From Metallyticus violacea (lineage: Eukaryota; Arthropoda; Insecta; Mantodea; Metallyticidae): a stretch of DNA of 64,000 bases. Made by a program: the position numbers and the translations under genes. Shown here in pieces: positions 1 through 10,566 of this stretch. Numbering within the stretch: the first letter of the stretch is position 1; each line of letters begins with the position of its first letter. The notes below the pieces were generated by a model. That model was given only the letters and a program-made list of their open reading frames with translations. It was not told the DNA's origin and ran no database searches. The DNA lies in assembly GCA_030762175.1 (NCBI GenBank), contig CM060830.1, positions 45,620,501 through 45,684,500 of the forward strand, in the 5' to 3' direction.

Positions 1-267
1 TAACTTTAAAAAGAATATAAATACAAATTATGGCCTTTTTGTTTAATGAAATAAGTTATGGCATTACCGAATGCTGATTAGCATGGCAAACTCTAAAACT
101 AACTAATAATAGAAAACTGAACTATAACTGGGTTTGGTTTGTTTCCTTCAAAATCACTTGATAATAAATGTATATATGAAATTATTATAATTTTCAAAAG
201 TATGGGGAACAAAATTGGAATTCTTGCAATCTATATATATTACAAAAGAGAAATCTCATTTTTAGAA

Positions 268-305
<38 letters not shown>

Positions 306-850
306 GAGGTTAAACCCAAAAATTAATGTATATATTAATTGAATGAAACGTATGACCATTGGCGGATAAAGCTGCATTGTGTGGGTATTTTTAAACATTT
401 TTATATGTAAGCATGTTTATGAACTGAACCCTTGGTATCATATTTACATTTATTAAAATAGAGAGAAATAACCTCGTGTATTTAAGAAGGTTATATGTGT
501 CAATGAAACAAAAACATATTACTATTTAAAAACAATTAAAATGTACAAATCAAATATCCGCAATAAACAATCGAAAGTTCTGTCAATTTTCAGTGACTGT
601 GAAATATAATTTAAAGGTTATTGTAGTAAAAAGAGTAAAGCAAACGTTTTCTGAAGGTTATTACAGAAGAGCTCTCTTACCTACAAATATAATTCTCACA
701 CACACACACACATTAGATTAATGTTTTACAGTTGCTGTATTCACCACAATGCTTTTGTTAAATAAAAAACATATGTATCATGATAAATACAGTTTATATT
801 GCGGGTTAGTTTGTCCTTTTATTTTAAAGCAATTGAGATAAAATAAAACT
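1..850. other. AT-rich intergenic DNA with microsatellites
   Basis: No coding similarity was recognised. A perfect (ATT)n tract lies at about 271-305 and a short (CA)n tract at about 697-712. The 67-codon frame across the ATT tract is a run of leucines made by the repeat. Confidence 0.6.
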
Positions 851-1590
851 AGAGCGATTTTTAAATTTTATACCCCTATTCCTAATGGTTCGATTTCCTA
901 ATTTTCAGAAACTATTTTTCTTATTTTATCAAAATGATATATTACCGAGTTTGTTATGAAAAAAAAAAAAAAAACAAACTCGGAATATAACAAACAGAAT
1001 TTAAAAATCGCTAGACCGATTTTTAAATTCTCAGTTTCAGGTAAACCCCTAGTACTGATGGTTCGATTTCACTGATTTTCTTATTTTATTTAAATACATA
1101 TACTGAGTTTCGTTGACAAAGCAAATATTGGTGCCGCTAGAGCGATTTTTAAATTTTCACTTTAGGTTAATCCCCATCCCCAGTGGTCCAATTTTGCTGG
1201 TTAACACCGCCACGGGTGGCCGAGGTCGTTAAGGCACGGACTCGTGAGCGGGAGGTCTGCGGTTCGAATCCCGCCAGGACCGTCCTCCCTGACTGGGGTT
1301 TTTTCCAGGTTGTCCTCAGTCTTCATAACTGGCCATAACTGGCAAATGCCGGGGAGGTATCCTAAACATATGCCTGGAACGCTTCCTTCCTTAAAAATAA
1401 AAAATCCTTTCCCAATATATCATTTCATTTCATGTATCATCAGTGTCCACCGCCTGTGGTGCCTCAGTAGTAAAAACGGGCGTTAAACACTACTCTTTGC
1501 TGGTTAACAAATTCGATGAATCGTTTGTTAATTAATGGTTATATGTTTTGGATCGGGAAAAAAATTGCGGCCGCTAGAATGTTAACAGAC
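851..1590 (+). repeat. Tandem repeat array 1 (about 126-162 bp units), split by a SINE-B
   Basis: Three related units begin near 851, 1,013 and 1,139. Each starts with agcgatttttaaatt, followed by a pyrimidine-rich stretch (taccccta...cctaatggttcga), then a ttcttattttat block, a tataccgagttt block and a gccgctag end. The third unit is interrupted by a SINE-B at 1,207-1,495 and resumes at 1,510, ending at gcggccgctag near 1,568-1,578. Without the SINE and one TSD the third unit is about 133 bp. The same unit occurs in reverse orientation at 37,366-37,950 and once at 10,887-11,046. Its origin is unknown: satellite or part of a larger element. Confidence 0.75.
1207..1495 (+). mobile_element. SINE-B (tRNA-Ser-like head), full length with 14-bp TSD
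   Basis: The head has a box A-like ggtggccgaggtcgttaagg and a box B-like ggttcgaatcc, which together resemble a serine-type tRNA. The body has the family landmarks: ccaggttgtcctcagt, ggcaaatgccggggaggta, cctggaacgcttcctt, gtgtccaccgcctgtggtgcc and the end cgggcgttaaacact. The insertion is flanked by a perfect 14-bp duplication, tttgctggttaaca, at 1,193-1,206 and 1,496-1,509. This fits LINE-type target-primed insertion into the tandem repeat array. Confidence 0.92.
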
Positions 1591-3776
1591 ACACATATAT
1601 AATTTTTTTCCTTGTTCATTTTCAGTGCCTAATAGGTAGAATCGGTGGACATTAGAAGACTTTTTTGAAAAATCTTATGATGGGTAGAACTATTACTTCT
1701 AGATTCGCTAAAATTAACAAATAATGCATGCCTGCTATGTCGTTCATTAGTCTTAGTAATCGAAGTCGGTATCGTTTAGAAATATTATCGTCTTACCTTG
1801 GGAGACAAATCACATAGGGATATGCAAAAGGCATTGTATATACCTAAACTGTATTATGCTCTGTTATTGTAACACCATTCTACTCGCTTGTGTATGCATT
1901 CGATATACTATAACTTTTAGAAATTACCATGTCCTATAAGTCAGGAGTGATGCAAGGATATATTATAGGAATGTGGGAAGCAGGGAAAACCACTTATAAC
2001 ATTAATAAAAATATTAAACTGAAATAAAAAAAATGCTCTTTATATACATTATCACGGCTTTCTTTATTATCCACGAATGCCCATATTCCTCAAACCCCTA
2101 TCTAGTTCATTCCTGTACGTAATATGTGTTTTGTAATAAAAACATACTACTGCAACATTATCATGGTTCGTATATAATTGTAGCTCTCCGGGCAATTATA
2201 TAATTTTATGAGCAATTTAAAATAAATTAATAAGAAAAAATGTTATACAAAACGTATTTACATGTTTTTAACAGAATTAATCTCAGAAGAAAAACTCTGC
2301 ATTTCGCCATGTTTCCTAAAGTGCTCAGAAAACTATGTATTGTTGTATCAGCAATGCTAATAAACAGCAGAGTACTTCGAAAGTAAGGAAACTATTTCAG
2401 TTAAACAAACAAGTGACAAACAGCGCTGTCCACAGTGGTATGGCTCATGTAAGTACCTTTGATGTTGCTCCTAATTTCGGCTCCGAGTAGCGTATCGTCG
2501 GAGCTAACGTAGTTATTTAACAAACAGATGTTAAAGGTCGAAATTGAACATTCATTAATTAAAACCTGTAATGAAAATGTACTTATATTCTTTTCAGAAT
2601 AGACTGAAAATTTCTTGTTACTGAAATAAAAGGTAACTATTTAAAACGCCACATTAATTAAGGGGGTGTGTGTTTTTTTTACTCTGATTTTCAGTTTTGA
2701 ATGTTTATTTGTAGTTTTTGAATAGTAGTCAAACATTACTAATATTATTTTTTCTCCCAAATAAATCGTTATATATAGCTGAGAAAGTAACTAACCTTTC
2801 TGAATTATTACGTTTCTGATTTTAAAAATAGTAGATTAAGGGCCTAGCAAGTATAGTTCATTTTTATAATTACGTAAATGATAAATTTCTGAAAATTGCA
2901 TATTGTTTTCTGCGATTTGCACTAGTTTTACCATAGAATACCTATTGCCCGATAATCGAAGTGGGGCGCGGAGAGAAAAAAATGTGTTCTGCACAATTCA
3001 TATGTAAAATTAATCATTATTCAAGGGCAACTCTCACTGCACAAATGCCACATCGATATGTTAAATTTTCTGTATTCATTTTTTTGGCATTATTGTACCA
3101 CATAAGAACAACCTAACAACCTGAAATAACAGCAATGACCAGAACCCGAAAGTTAGACAAAATGCCTTTTCTATTAGGGTGGATATACTTAAGAGTCTGA
3201 AAAATGAACATGTTTCTGTACATTTGTGGTCGATAGGGCCAGTTTTTATTTTGCCCCCCCCCCCTTCTGTTTTGGGTCGTTATGGATTTTTTCTGCGATT
3301 ATTTAGTGTTTTGAAAAGCACATAAAGAATTTCAATATATAAGTAAAAAATTGTAAAAATTAAAGGACAAAAATATCTATTGAGAATCTTGTTACTCATT
3401 TATTTCTTGTTAAGTAGTTAAAAACTTTCTTTTCAACTCGTTCACTTAAGCTCTTTAAATAGCTGGATTCATTAGTGAAAGGAACGCACGGTTACCTCCG
3501 GCACACGAATACCAGGAAATGGAGAAGATAAGGAAGTACTGTAGTTTTGAATAGTCTTGGCAAATGACCTTGTATCGATCTACGCGAGGCAATTCTAGGT
3601 AATTGGTGGTGGGAGTAACTTCTAAGCTGCATAAATGTAATAAACAATTGCAAGGGAGAAAGATGAGAGCGGTACAATAAACCGTCCCTACAATGAGCTC
3701 AATACGGAAGTAAGAAAGACACTAACCTGATTCCCCTATAAACGCATAAACAGAAAATGAACTCGACCAGAAACCA
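1591..3776. other. AT-rich stretch without recognised genes
   Basis: No transposase, SINE or exon was recognised. A run of cytosines lies near 3,246-3,256. A 61-codon frame on the minus strand at 3,492-3,677 has no recognisable domain. Confidence 0.5.
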
Positions 3777-4022
3777 ATGCGCATCTGTTGCTCTTTGGCC
3801 AGGACTATGCAAAATCTTGATAAATGTTTTTATGATGTCCTGAAAGGTGAATGTTCTATTGTAACTGGTATGAGTCCTTCCGAAATGGCTTGTTTTACAT
3901 ATGTTCCAATCACTTCAGTGGAAGTAGAACTTTTTTTTTCCATGATGAAATATGTTCTCTCTGACAAGCGGCTGACTATGACAGTTGATATGTTGAAAAA
4001 AATATCTTCTTTTTGCTTGTAA
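3777..4022 (+). pseudogene. hAT-type transposase C-terminal fragment
   Basis: The 81-codon frame contains YVPITSVEVELFFSMMKYVL followed by SDKRLTMTVDMLKKI. This matches the pattern of the hAT C-terminal dimerisation region (…APITSVDVERSFS..K..L…R…). Only the extreme C-terminus is visible; the DDE core and zinc-finger N-terminus are absent upstream and no terminal repeats were found. The stop at 4,020-4,022 fits the usual position of the hAT stop. This is a dead remnant. It resembles, but cannot be shown to belong to, the hAT piece at 13,840-14,350. Confidence 0.7.
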
Positions 4023-4924
4023 CTAAGATAAGGTAAGCTGAAGTACTTTAATTGTGCGATAAAGAAATTATTAAGTACCGTAAATACCCATTTTCATTAA
4101 TAATGAATGATATTATCCTCTATTTTCACTATTGATAAATGTCTATTTTAATATTTTACTGCCTCTTTTTAGTTTTTCAAGTGCTTTTTTTTTAACCAAA
4201 GTAAATATCTGAACTGGTAATAAAGAAAGTATCACGCGATTCGTTTCATTATCAGTATTAATTATAATTCGGCGGAACGCTTTTCAATGTTTATAAGGTT
4301 TTTCAGCAGTGACAAACCTGAAACTTCTAGGGCTATTTGGTCAGAATTATTCAGGGGAATTCGATTGAGCACCAAACTTTGTACTATTGCCGTAACCTGT
4401 GCACATATGCAAATGGTAAATTATCCCAGGTTTTAAATCACAAGAGCGGATTACCAATCGCTACCAACCCGCTTATTTAAACTTTAGCGTCAATAATAAA
4501 CATATCAGAATGCTTACATTCAGTAATAATAGTTAATATTAAGGTTTTGATGGTATATACATCCATATAGCTATTTCATTTATTACACAAATATTAATGA
4601 CTCTACTCGGTTTGTATTCAATTGTGTTATCCCTTTATTTATGCAGAGCCATCTGAGGGAATACAGTTGATCAGAATTTGATCCTGTAAATTGCCCAAGC
4701 TGTCCCTACTGAATGTACTATGGTGTTGACTGTATTTCGTTAAAGAGAGCAAAAGAATGAACGTAGTATTTCAAAAATCACTGCAAACTTTAAAACGTTA
4801 TAATTATTGTAATAATTCAGGCATTAAAAAAAAGCATATATATGTTGAGCAACAAAGTTGCTTGATTTTTACAGAACGTTGGGAATAGATCTGCTATTCT
4901 CTTGTTCAGTAACATAACTTTTTT
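4023..4924. other. AT-rich stretch, nothing recognised
   Basis: Reading both strands shows no transposon ends, SINE landmarks or extended frames. Confidence 0.5.
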
Positions 4925-5060
4925 TTTGAGTGCAAACGCTGTCAGTTTTAAGCTCACATTTTGGAGCGGATGTCCGTTAACAGAGAAGGCAAAAAAATGT
5001 GTTTTATTTGCGCCAGCACAGATTCAAATTAACAATGATTAATCTTTATCAGCAACAGAA
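4925..5060 (+). repeat. Copy of the segment captured in mariner M2-A
   Basis: This segment, from ttgagtgcaaacgctgtca to ctttatcagcaacagaa, is the reverse complement of about 7,282-7,421 with scattered substitutions and small indels. The two are inverted relative to each other and about 2.2 kb apart. Read on the plus strand this copy has stops, whereas the counterpart on the minus strand of 7,262-7,421 stays open. The parent family is not recognised. Confidence 0.75.
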
Positions 5061-5437
5061 TAGAACATGACCCTTCTCTTAAATTATGTGTTTTATATTT
5101 TCTCAGACCTTGAGAAATACTATTAATGTTTTCACATTAGCATTGCACTAGATATATCCTAAATTTTAATGGTAAAACCATGGGTTAGCACTTAAAATTC
5201 CTGTAGAAATACAAATAAAATCGTTAATATGTTAATCCACAAAATAGTAACTAATAAATGGTGAGGAAAAAAGAGCGTTTTTTATTACCCAAAACATTGA
5301 TTATTTTCCTTTATCATTTATTAGTTCTATATCAAAATGAACTAGGAGTAACTAACATTTTAAATAACGTAATAAGCATTGATGAAATATAAATGCTTGT
5401 TCATTTTCCTACCTACTGGTTATCATAAGTAATAACT
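5061..5437. other. AT-rich spacer
   Basis: Nothing recognisable lies between the short repeat and the SINE-B that follows. Confidence 0.5.
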
Positions 5438-5702
5438 ACCGCCACGCGTGGCCGAGGTCGTTAAGGCGCGGACTCGTGAACGGGATGATTGGAGTTCGAT
5501 TCCCGCCAGGACTCCTCCCTGACTGAGGTTTTTTCCAGGTCTTCCTCTGGCCTCCTAAATGGCAAATATCAGGGAGATACCCTAAACTTAGGCTTGGAAC
5601 GTTTCCTTCTTTAAAAAGAAATCCTTTACCCAATTATAATTTCATCTTATGTATTATCAGTGTCCACCGTCTGTAATGCCTCAATAGCAAAAACTATTTA
5701 AC
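5438..5702 (+). mobile_element. SINE-B, complete but diverged
   Basis: The head has gtggccgaggtcgttaagg and the box B variant gttcgattcccgcc. The body shows the expected ccaggtcttcctct, ggcaaatatcagggaga, ggaacgtttccttc and gtgtccaccgtctgtaatgcc. The terminal cgggcgttaaacact is eroded to caaaaactatttaac. No convincing TSD remains, so this is probably an old copy. Confidence 0.88.
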
Positions 5703-6904
5703 AAAATATAATGAATATTTTGTTTTGTGTATTTAAAATATTACATAGTGATAGAGTAAAACATTGTTCTTTAATATAGTGGTCTTGCAACTTTCCTCTG
5801 TTAAAATACTGGGAGAAATGTTAAGAGAAGTTTTAAATAAATGAAATGAATGCTCAAGAGTTTGGCAGTCCAGAAGAATAACATTCAGGTAAACGAAGGA
5901 TTAGAACTGCTTCACAAGGCCTAAGAGCCCTGAGTGAAAGAAGGTCTACAGCTGTTATATTAAAAATGCCCCAGCAGATTGTAGACAATGTAACAGACAA
6001 AAGAGTAATTCATTCCCGTCCATCGATTCGCCGTGGAAATCGAGAACGTCGTATTACATGGTGTAGGGAGCATATCATCTGGCAACAGGAACCATGGAGC
6101 AATGTGCTTTTCACAGATAAATCACGCTGGGTCCTATATCTAAATTCCAGGAGATTACGCATATGGGGACGATCAAGTAACTCAGAAAGATTGAGGTATA
6201 TACAGGAAGTTCACAGATTCCAAGGAGGTACCATCATGGTCAAAGAAGGAATAATGACAAATGGAAAAACGGAGATCTCGTTTTAATCCGTGGATCCTGT
6301 GATCCTCTTATTGGTGAAACACCTGGCCCTAAATTCCTTTACGAGGGTTAACTTTTTAAGTTTTTTTACCAGCGACCACTAGGTGACGATATTGAGATGT
6401 GTCATCACTATTTTCGCAACAATTGACAGTTGTTATTGTGAAAACAGTTGCAGCTTATAAGTTGACCGAGCAGTTTGTTTACAATGAGTGTTTAAACAAA
6501 GCAAATTTGCGAAAAAATGGAAATTTCACGTGAAGGTTTACGTTGGATGATTTTTTAAAGATTTTAGTAAAGGCCTAACTCAACAGCTATGCATAGAATC
6601 GCTTCGTTGAGCTTTCGGTAATGAAGCACCATCAGACCAGACTGTTAACAATTGGTTCGTAGAATTTCATCATGGTCGTGAGTCCGTCAGTGATGGGTTT
6701 CTTGAAAGGTCGACCAAAATCTGTTGTCATTCCAAAAATCATCGATGATGTGCGCAACATGATTGAAGAAGATCGACACGTGACTTACAGTGAGATAGAG
6801 ACATCCTCAGCCTATGGAAGACTGCAGTACATTCGATTATGCATGAACATTTAGCTATGAAAAAGAAATGTTCCCGATACATTTCGCATAATTTGACCGA
6901 AGCT

Positions 6905-6905
<1 letters not shown>

Positions 6906-6944
<39 letters not shown>
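6906..6944 (+). repeat. 39-nt poly(A) tract inside the M1 transposase frame
   Basis: An uninterrupted adenine run follows the codons for LTEAQK of M1, where the family has lysine/arginine codons, and is followed by the WCNEM motif. It looks like slippage expansion of AAA codons after the gene died rather than a retroposon tail, because coding similarity continues on both sides. Confidence 0.8.
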
Positions 6945-6946
<2 letters not shown>

Positions 6947-7111
6947 GTATTAATTGGTGTAATGAAATGCACAAAAATACCACCGAGGAACTGTAAAATC
7001 CGTATATAACATCGTAACAGGCGACAAAACTTGAACTTATTCACATGAACCGGAAAATAAACAACAATCCACTGTTTGAGTGTACCAAGATGAACCGATC
7101 CCACAAATGTA

Positions 7112-8495
7112 TGACAGTAGGTCCATAAGTTTCCAGCCTCGCCGATAAGGATTATTGCCTTCACAAAGGCCTTATCTGGTGTCATAATTATAATTGCAGC
7201 TGTAACTTCCGCTCCGCTGTGTACAGTTGTTCATATATAGTTGCATAAAGAAGGCTATGTTAGAAATTATGGATTTAACCAAGAAGTATGAAGAAAGTGC
7301 TTCTGTTGCTGATAAAGACCAGTCATTGCTAATTTGAATCTGTGCTAGTGCAAATAAAGCAACGCCATGTTTTTTGCCTTCTTTGTTAACTGAAAACGGC
7401 CCGCATTCACTAAAAAGTGTGAGCTTAAATTGACAGCGTTTGCACTCAAAGAGATGAAATTAAACAGCGATTGAACGGTGTATATCGGAAAGCACCCCCC
7501 TCATATTCTATCGAAAAGAATGGGCCAAACTTTTTCGAATGGGTCGAGAAAGCAATGACGACGAAGAGAGTGCAGGTTGGCCCTTGGAGGTACTCACTCC
7601 TAAAAACATCGCTCTTGTGGAAGGAGAAATAATGGAAGACGAGAGGCTCAAAGTTACAGAAATAGCAGCAAGGTTGGGTTTTTCTATAAAAACAGCCCTT
7701 GGAATTGTTCAGGAATATTTAAACATGAATAAGGTTAGTGCAAGATGGATGCCTAGACTTCTTTCTTCACTCCAAAAGCAGCAAAGAGTCATCCGTAATC
7801 AGACATTTTTGTAGCTCTGTCCTGGTAACGAGAGAGAAGTTCTGCAAACCTTGTTACAGGAGATGAAACTGTGGTCCTCTACTATGATCCCTTGTCTGAA
7901 AGAGATCGAAACATTGGAGTGGCGTAAACCTGGCGAAGCACCGCCTCTAAAGGCCAAGGTCACTCAATCAACCAAGAAGATCATGGCCACAATTTTTGGG
8001 ACTGTAAAGGAATACTCTTCATTGACTTCAAGGAGAGGAACACCACAGTAAATGGGGAGTACTATGCTGGTCTACTGCACAGACTACGTGCTTTCATCAA
8101 AGAGAAAAGGCGAGAAAAGCTGAGTGGTGGTATGCGCCTTCTTCACCATAACGTACCTGTGCACGCAGCTCTTGTTGCAAAGGAATCTGTGAAGAAATGT
8201 GACTTCAGGGAGATCGGCCATCCACCCTACAGCCTAGATCTAGCTTCCAGTGACTATTTCCTCTTCTCAAAACTCAAGAAGGAGCTTCGAGGAAGGAATT
8301 TTAAGTGTGACGAAGAATTGATGGATGCTGTTTACGTCCATTTTGCAGATAAGACTTCTGACTACTTTGAGGGGAGGGGTTGAAATGTTAAGTGGGAAGT
8401 GTATTGTAATAAATGGTAATTATATTGAAAAGTGAAATACATTTTTTGTTTTTATCATGTAATGATTAGACCGGAAACTTATGCACCTACCCTCG
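7112..8495 (+). mobile_element. Mariner M2-A, nested in M1, carrying a foreign segment
   Basis: The element has TA at 7,110-7,111 and 8,496-8,497. The left end reads tgacagtaggtccataagtt and the right end, read inward, cgagggtaggtgcataagtt. Transposase motifs in order are VTEIAARLGFSIKTAL (helix-turn-helix), VSARWMPRLLSSLQKQQ, TGDETVVLYYDP near 7,855 (first Asp), LLHHNVPVHAAL near 8,140 (second Asp changed to His) and PYSLDLASSDYFLFSKLK near 8,230-8,275 (third Asp kept). Stops and frameshifts break it. Compared with copies at 38,381-39,651 and 9,699-10,532, the region that should hold the start codon and first ~20 codons is replaced by unrelated sequence at about 7,258-7,421. Confidence 0.92.
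7258..7421 (-). repeat. Foreign segment replacing the start of the M2-A transposase
   Basis: The sequence shared with M2-B stops after the motif gcataaagaaggctat and resumes at atgaaattaaacagcgattg (from 7,423). Between them M2-B has about 85 bp encoding the start of the transposase, while M2-A has about 165 bp of different DNA. On the minus strand this DNA is free of stops from about 7,421 to 7,258 and begins with FECKRCQFKLTLFSE, including a C-x2-C pair. A diverged copy lies at 4,925-5,060. The source gene or element is not recognised. Confidence 0.75.
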
Positions 8496-9334
8496 TAGTT
8501 CGTTCACGAGGCACTTATGGTCGTTTGTGTCTTCGGTTGTACTGGACATGTCACAGCCATTCTTTTAGAGGATCGAAGAAGCAGTTAATTCTGAATGCTA
8601 TACAACAATTTGTTTGTCAGAAGTCATAAACGAAATCGGGTAAACAATCGAGAACCTCACTTCATTCTTCATCATTAGAATGCTAGTTCTCACACAGCAC
8701 GTCAAACAATTGATTATTTGAAGGGGAGAAACATCGAATTAATGTCTCATTGGCCGTATTCACCTGATTTATCGCCTGACGACTTCTTTTTGTTCCCGAA
8801 TGTCAAACAAAAATGGGTGGACAGCGATTTTCATCACCTCAAGAAACTGTTGAAGCCTTTGAAAACCATGTTTTTGAGATACCAACTTCAGAGTGGAAAA
8901 AATGTTTTGAGAATTGATTTGAACAAATACAGTAGTGTATAAATCTTAAATGCAATTATTTTGCAAATCAATAAAATGGGTTGTTCCAAAAAAGTTATTT
9001 TTCTTTCCTAGTTTTTGTAAAAACTTAAAAGGTAACGCTCGTATATTGTTGATAATGTCAAAGCACATGATGCAGAGTGTATGGAGTGGAGATTTGAAAG
9101 GCACAATGTTACATTGTCATGCTCGGTTCTTATATGTGAATCCAATCGAGCATCTGTGGGCTATCCTTCAAAAGAGAATTTTAGAGCACTCTGGGTCAAT
9201 GAGTTAAAGTCTGCATTACCAGAGGCAGAATAACGAAATCATTCTGCACATTTTTTCAATGCCATAAGGTGCTATGTAATACTTAATGCGAGAGGTGGTG
9301 GTGCAAATTACTGATTTCACAAGCTTCCAAGAAC

Positions 9335-9629
9335 ACACAAGAAAATAGACAATTTTACGTTTGATTCTTCATAATTAGAGATTTGTGTGTTTACTTCTAT
9401 TAAAAGGATTTAAATTGTGCTTTTGTAAACTGTTATATTATTAATATAAGTATTGTGAATATTGTTTTCACAACTTGTATGATATTTCGTCAATGAGTAT
9501 TAGAAAATTGAAGATAAATGCTATGTTTCTTAGACAATTCATATGTGTATTTATAATGCCTTAACTCTAAACATGATTGAAATATATAATATATTAAAAT
9601 ACTGCATAGGCGTATTTGATGTGTGTCGG
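9335..9629. other. Short AT-rich spacer
   Basis: No element ends or coding similarity were seen between the Tc1-like C-terminus and the SINE-A head at 9,630. Confidence 0.5.
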
Positions 9630-9698
9630 TCGTGGTGGTGTAGTGGTTACCATAATTGCCTCCTAAACCCAAGATCGCGGGTTCGATCCCGGCCAGGC
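9630..9698 (+). mobile_element. SINE-A tRNA-like head only, fused to mariner M2-C
   Basis: The head reads gtcggtcgtggtggtgtagtg, cataattgcctcctaaaccc and gggttcgatcccggccaggc, with clear A- and B-box-like blocks resembling a glycine-type tRNA. The SINE-A body, which normally follows at ccgatggattttt, is absent. Instead the sequence passes directly into the interior of an M2 mariner. A deletion joining a SINE and a mariner is the simplest explanation. Confidence 0.8.
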
Positions 9699-10532
9699 AT
9701 TTATTGTGGTGCTCCTCTCTTTGAAGTCAATGAAGAGTATCCCTTCACAGTCCGAAAAATTGTGGCCATGATCTTCTTGGTTGATTGAGTGACCTTGGCC
9801 TTTAGAGGTGGTGCTTCGCCAGGTTTACGCCACTCCAATGTCTCGATCTCTTTCAGACAAGGATCATAGTAGAGGAGCATAGTTTCATCTCCTGTAACAA
9901 GGTTTGCAGAACATCTCTCTCGTTGCCATGGCAGAGCTGCAAAAATGTCTGATTACGGATGACTTTGCTGCTTTTGGAGTGAAGAAAGAAGTCTAGACAC
10001 CCATTTTGCACTAACCTTATTCATGTTTAAATATTCATGAATAATTCGAATGTCTGTTGTTCTAGAAAGTCCCAAACTTGCTGCTATTTCTGTAACTTTG
10101 AGCCGCCGGTCTTCCGTAATGTCTCCTTTCACAAGAGCGATGTTTTCAGGAGTGAGCACCTCCAAGGGCCGACCTGTACGTTCTTCGTCTTCAATGCTTT
10201 CTCAACCTATTCGAAAAAGTTGGCCCATTCTTTTACCGTAGGATATGAGGTGGGGTGTTTCCCCATATACATAATCCAATCGCTGTTTTATTTCATTTGG
10301 AGCAAGACCTTCTTTTGTGAAGAACTTAATAACAGTTGAATACTCCATTTTGAACTTGTCACAATCTTCTACACATAACCTTTTTTGTGCAAATATATCT
10401 GAACAACTGAACGCAGCGGAACGGAAGTTACAACTACAATTAATTACTTAACAGATAAGATATGACATAGGATACGGGTTTTGTGAGGGCGATAAGCATC
10501 GGCTAGGCTGGAAACTTATGGACATACTCTCG
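9699..10532 (-). mobile_element. Mariner M2-C, truncated at its 3' end
   Basis: On the minus strand the right end (ending at 10,532, TA at 10,533-10,534) matches the 5' end of M2-B and M2-A. The transposase begins near 10,350 (MEYSTVIKFF) and includes a stop in place of Arg in the block FRIG*ESIEDEE. It continues with RLKVTEIAASLGLSRTT and VSAKWVSRLLSSLQKQQ, then TGDETMLLYYDP near 9,870-9,910. It stops at the junction with the SINE-A head, so the second and third Asp motifs and the 3' end are missing. Confidence 0.9.
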
Positions 10533-10566
10533 TAGCTAATTTTGGCATACCATTGCTTGCTTTTCT

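Larger units (their letters stand above)
6342..9041 (+). mobile_element. Mariner M1, interrupted by mariner M2-A
   Basis: The ends are inverted repeats beginning cgagggttaactttttaag at 6,342 and, read inward from the right, cgagcgttaccttttaag ending at 9,041. TA lies outside both (6,340-6,341 and 9,042-9,043). The transposase starts near 6,519 (MEISREG). It includes a helix-turn-helix region with NNWFVEFHHGR and GRPKSV, then EDRHVTYSEIE and a remnant of the HNLTEAQK motif. The first Asp is kept in TGDKT near 7,020. The second Asp codon is a stop within LHH*NASSH near 8,670. The third is kept in YSPDLSPDDFFLFPN near 8,757-8,800. M2-A sits between the first and second Asp. Without it the element is about 1.3 kb, a normal mariner length. 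Confidence 0.9.
5860..9330 (+). mobile_element. Tc1-like element, split by mariner M1
   Basis: The left part (about 5,885-6,339) encodes a decayed Tc1-type transposase. Residues SIRRGNRERRITWCREH precede WSNVLFTDKSRW, which carries the first catalytic Asp, and EVHRFQGGTIMV follows. The right part (9,044-9,314) continues with VDNVKAHD (second Asp), then NPIEHLWAILQKRI (Glu of DDE), and closes with NARGGGANY and a stop at 9,312-9,314, close to the Tc1 C-terminus. Joining the halves across the TA duplication restores the domain order, so one element was interrupted by the 2.7 kb insertion. Frameshifts separate the motifs. The N-terminal helix-turn-helix and terminal repeats were not identified, so the outer limits are approximate. 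Confidence 0.85.

Noticed and set aside
6906..6944. Poly(A) tail of a processed retrocopy
   Set aside because: Mariner M1 coding similarity continues on both sides, so the run is an expanded lysine-codon tract.
9630..9700. A functional tRNA gene
   Set aside because: It matches the SINE-A head rather than a foldable tRNA; the anticodon stem is broken and the acceptor is truncated.
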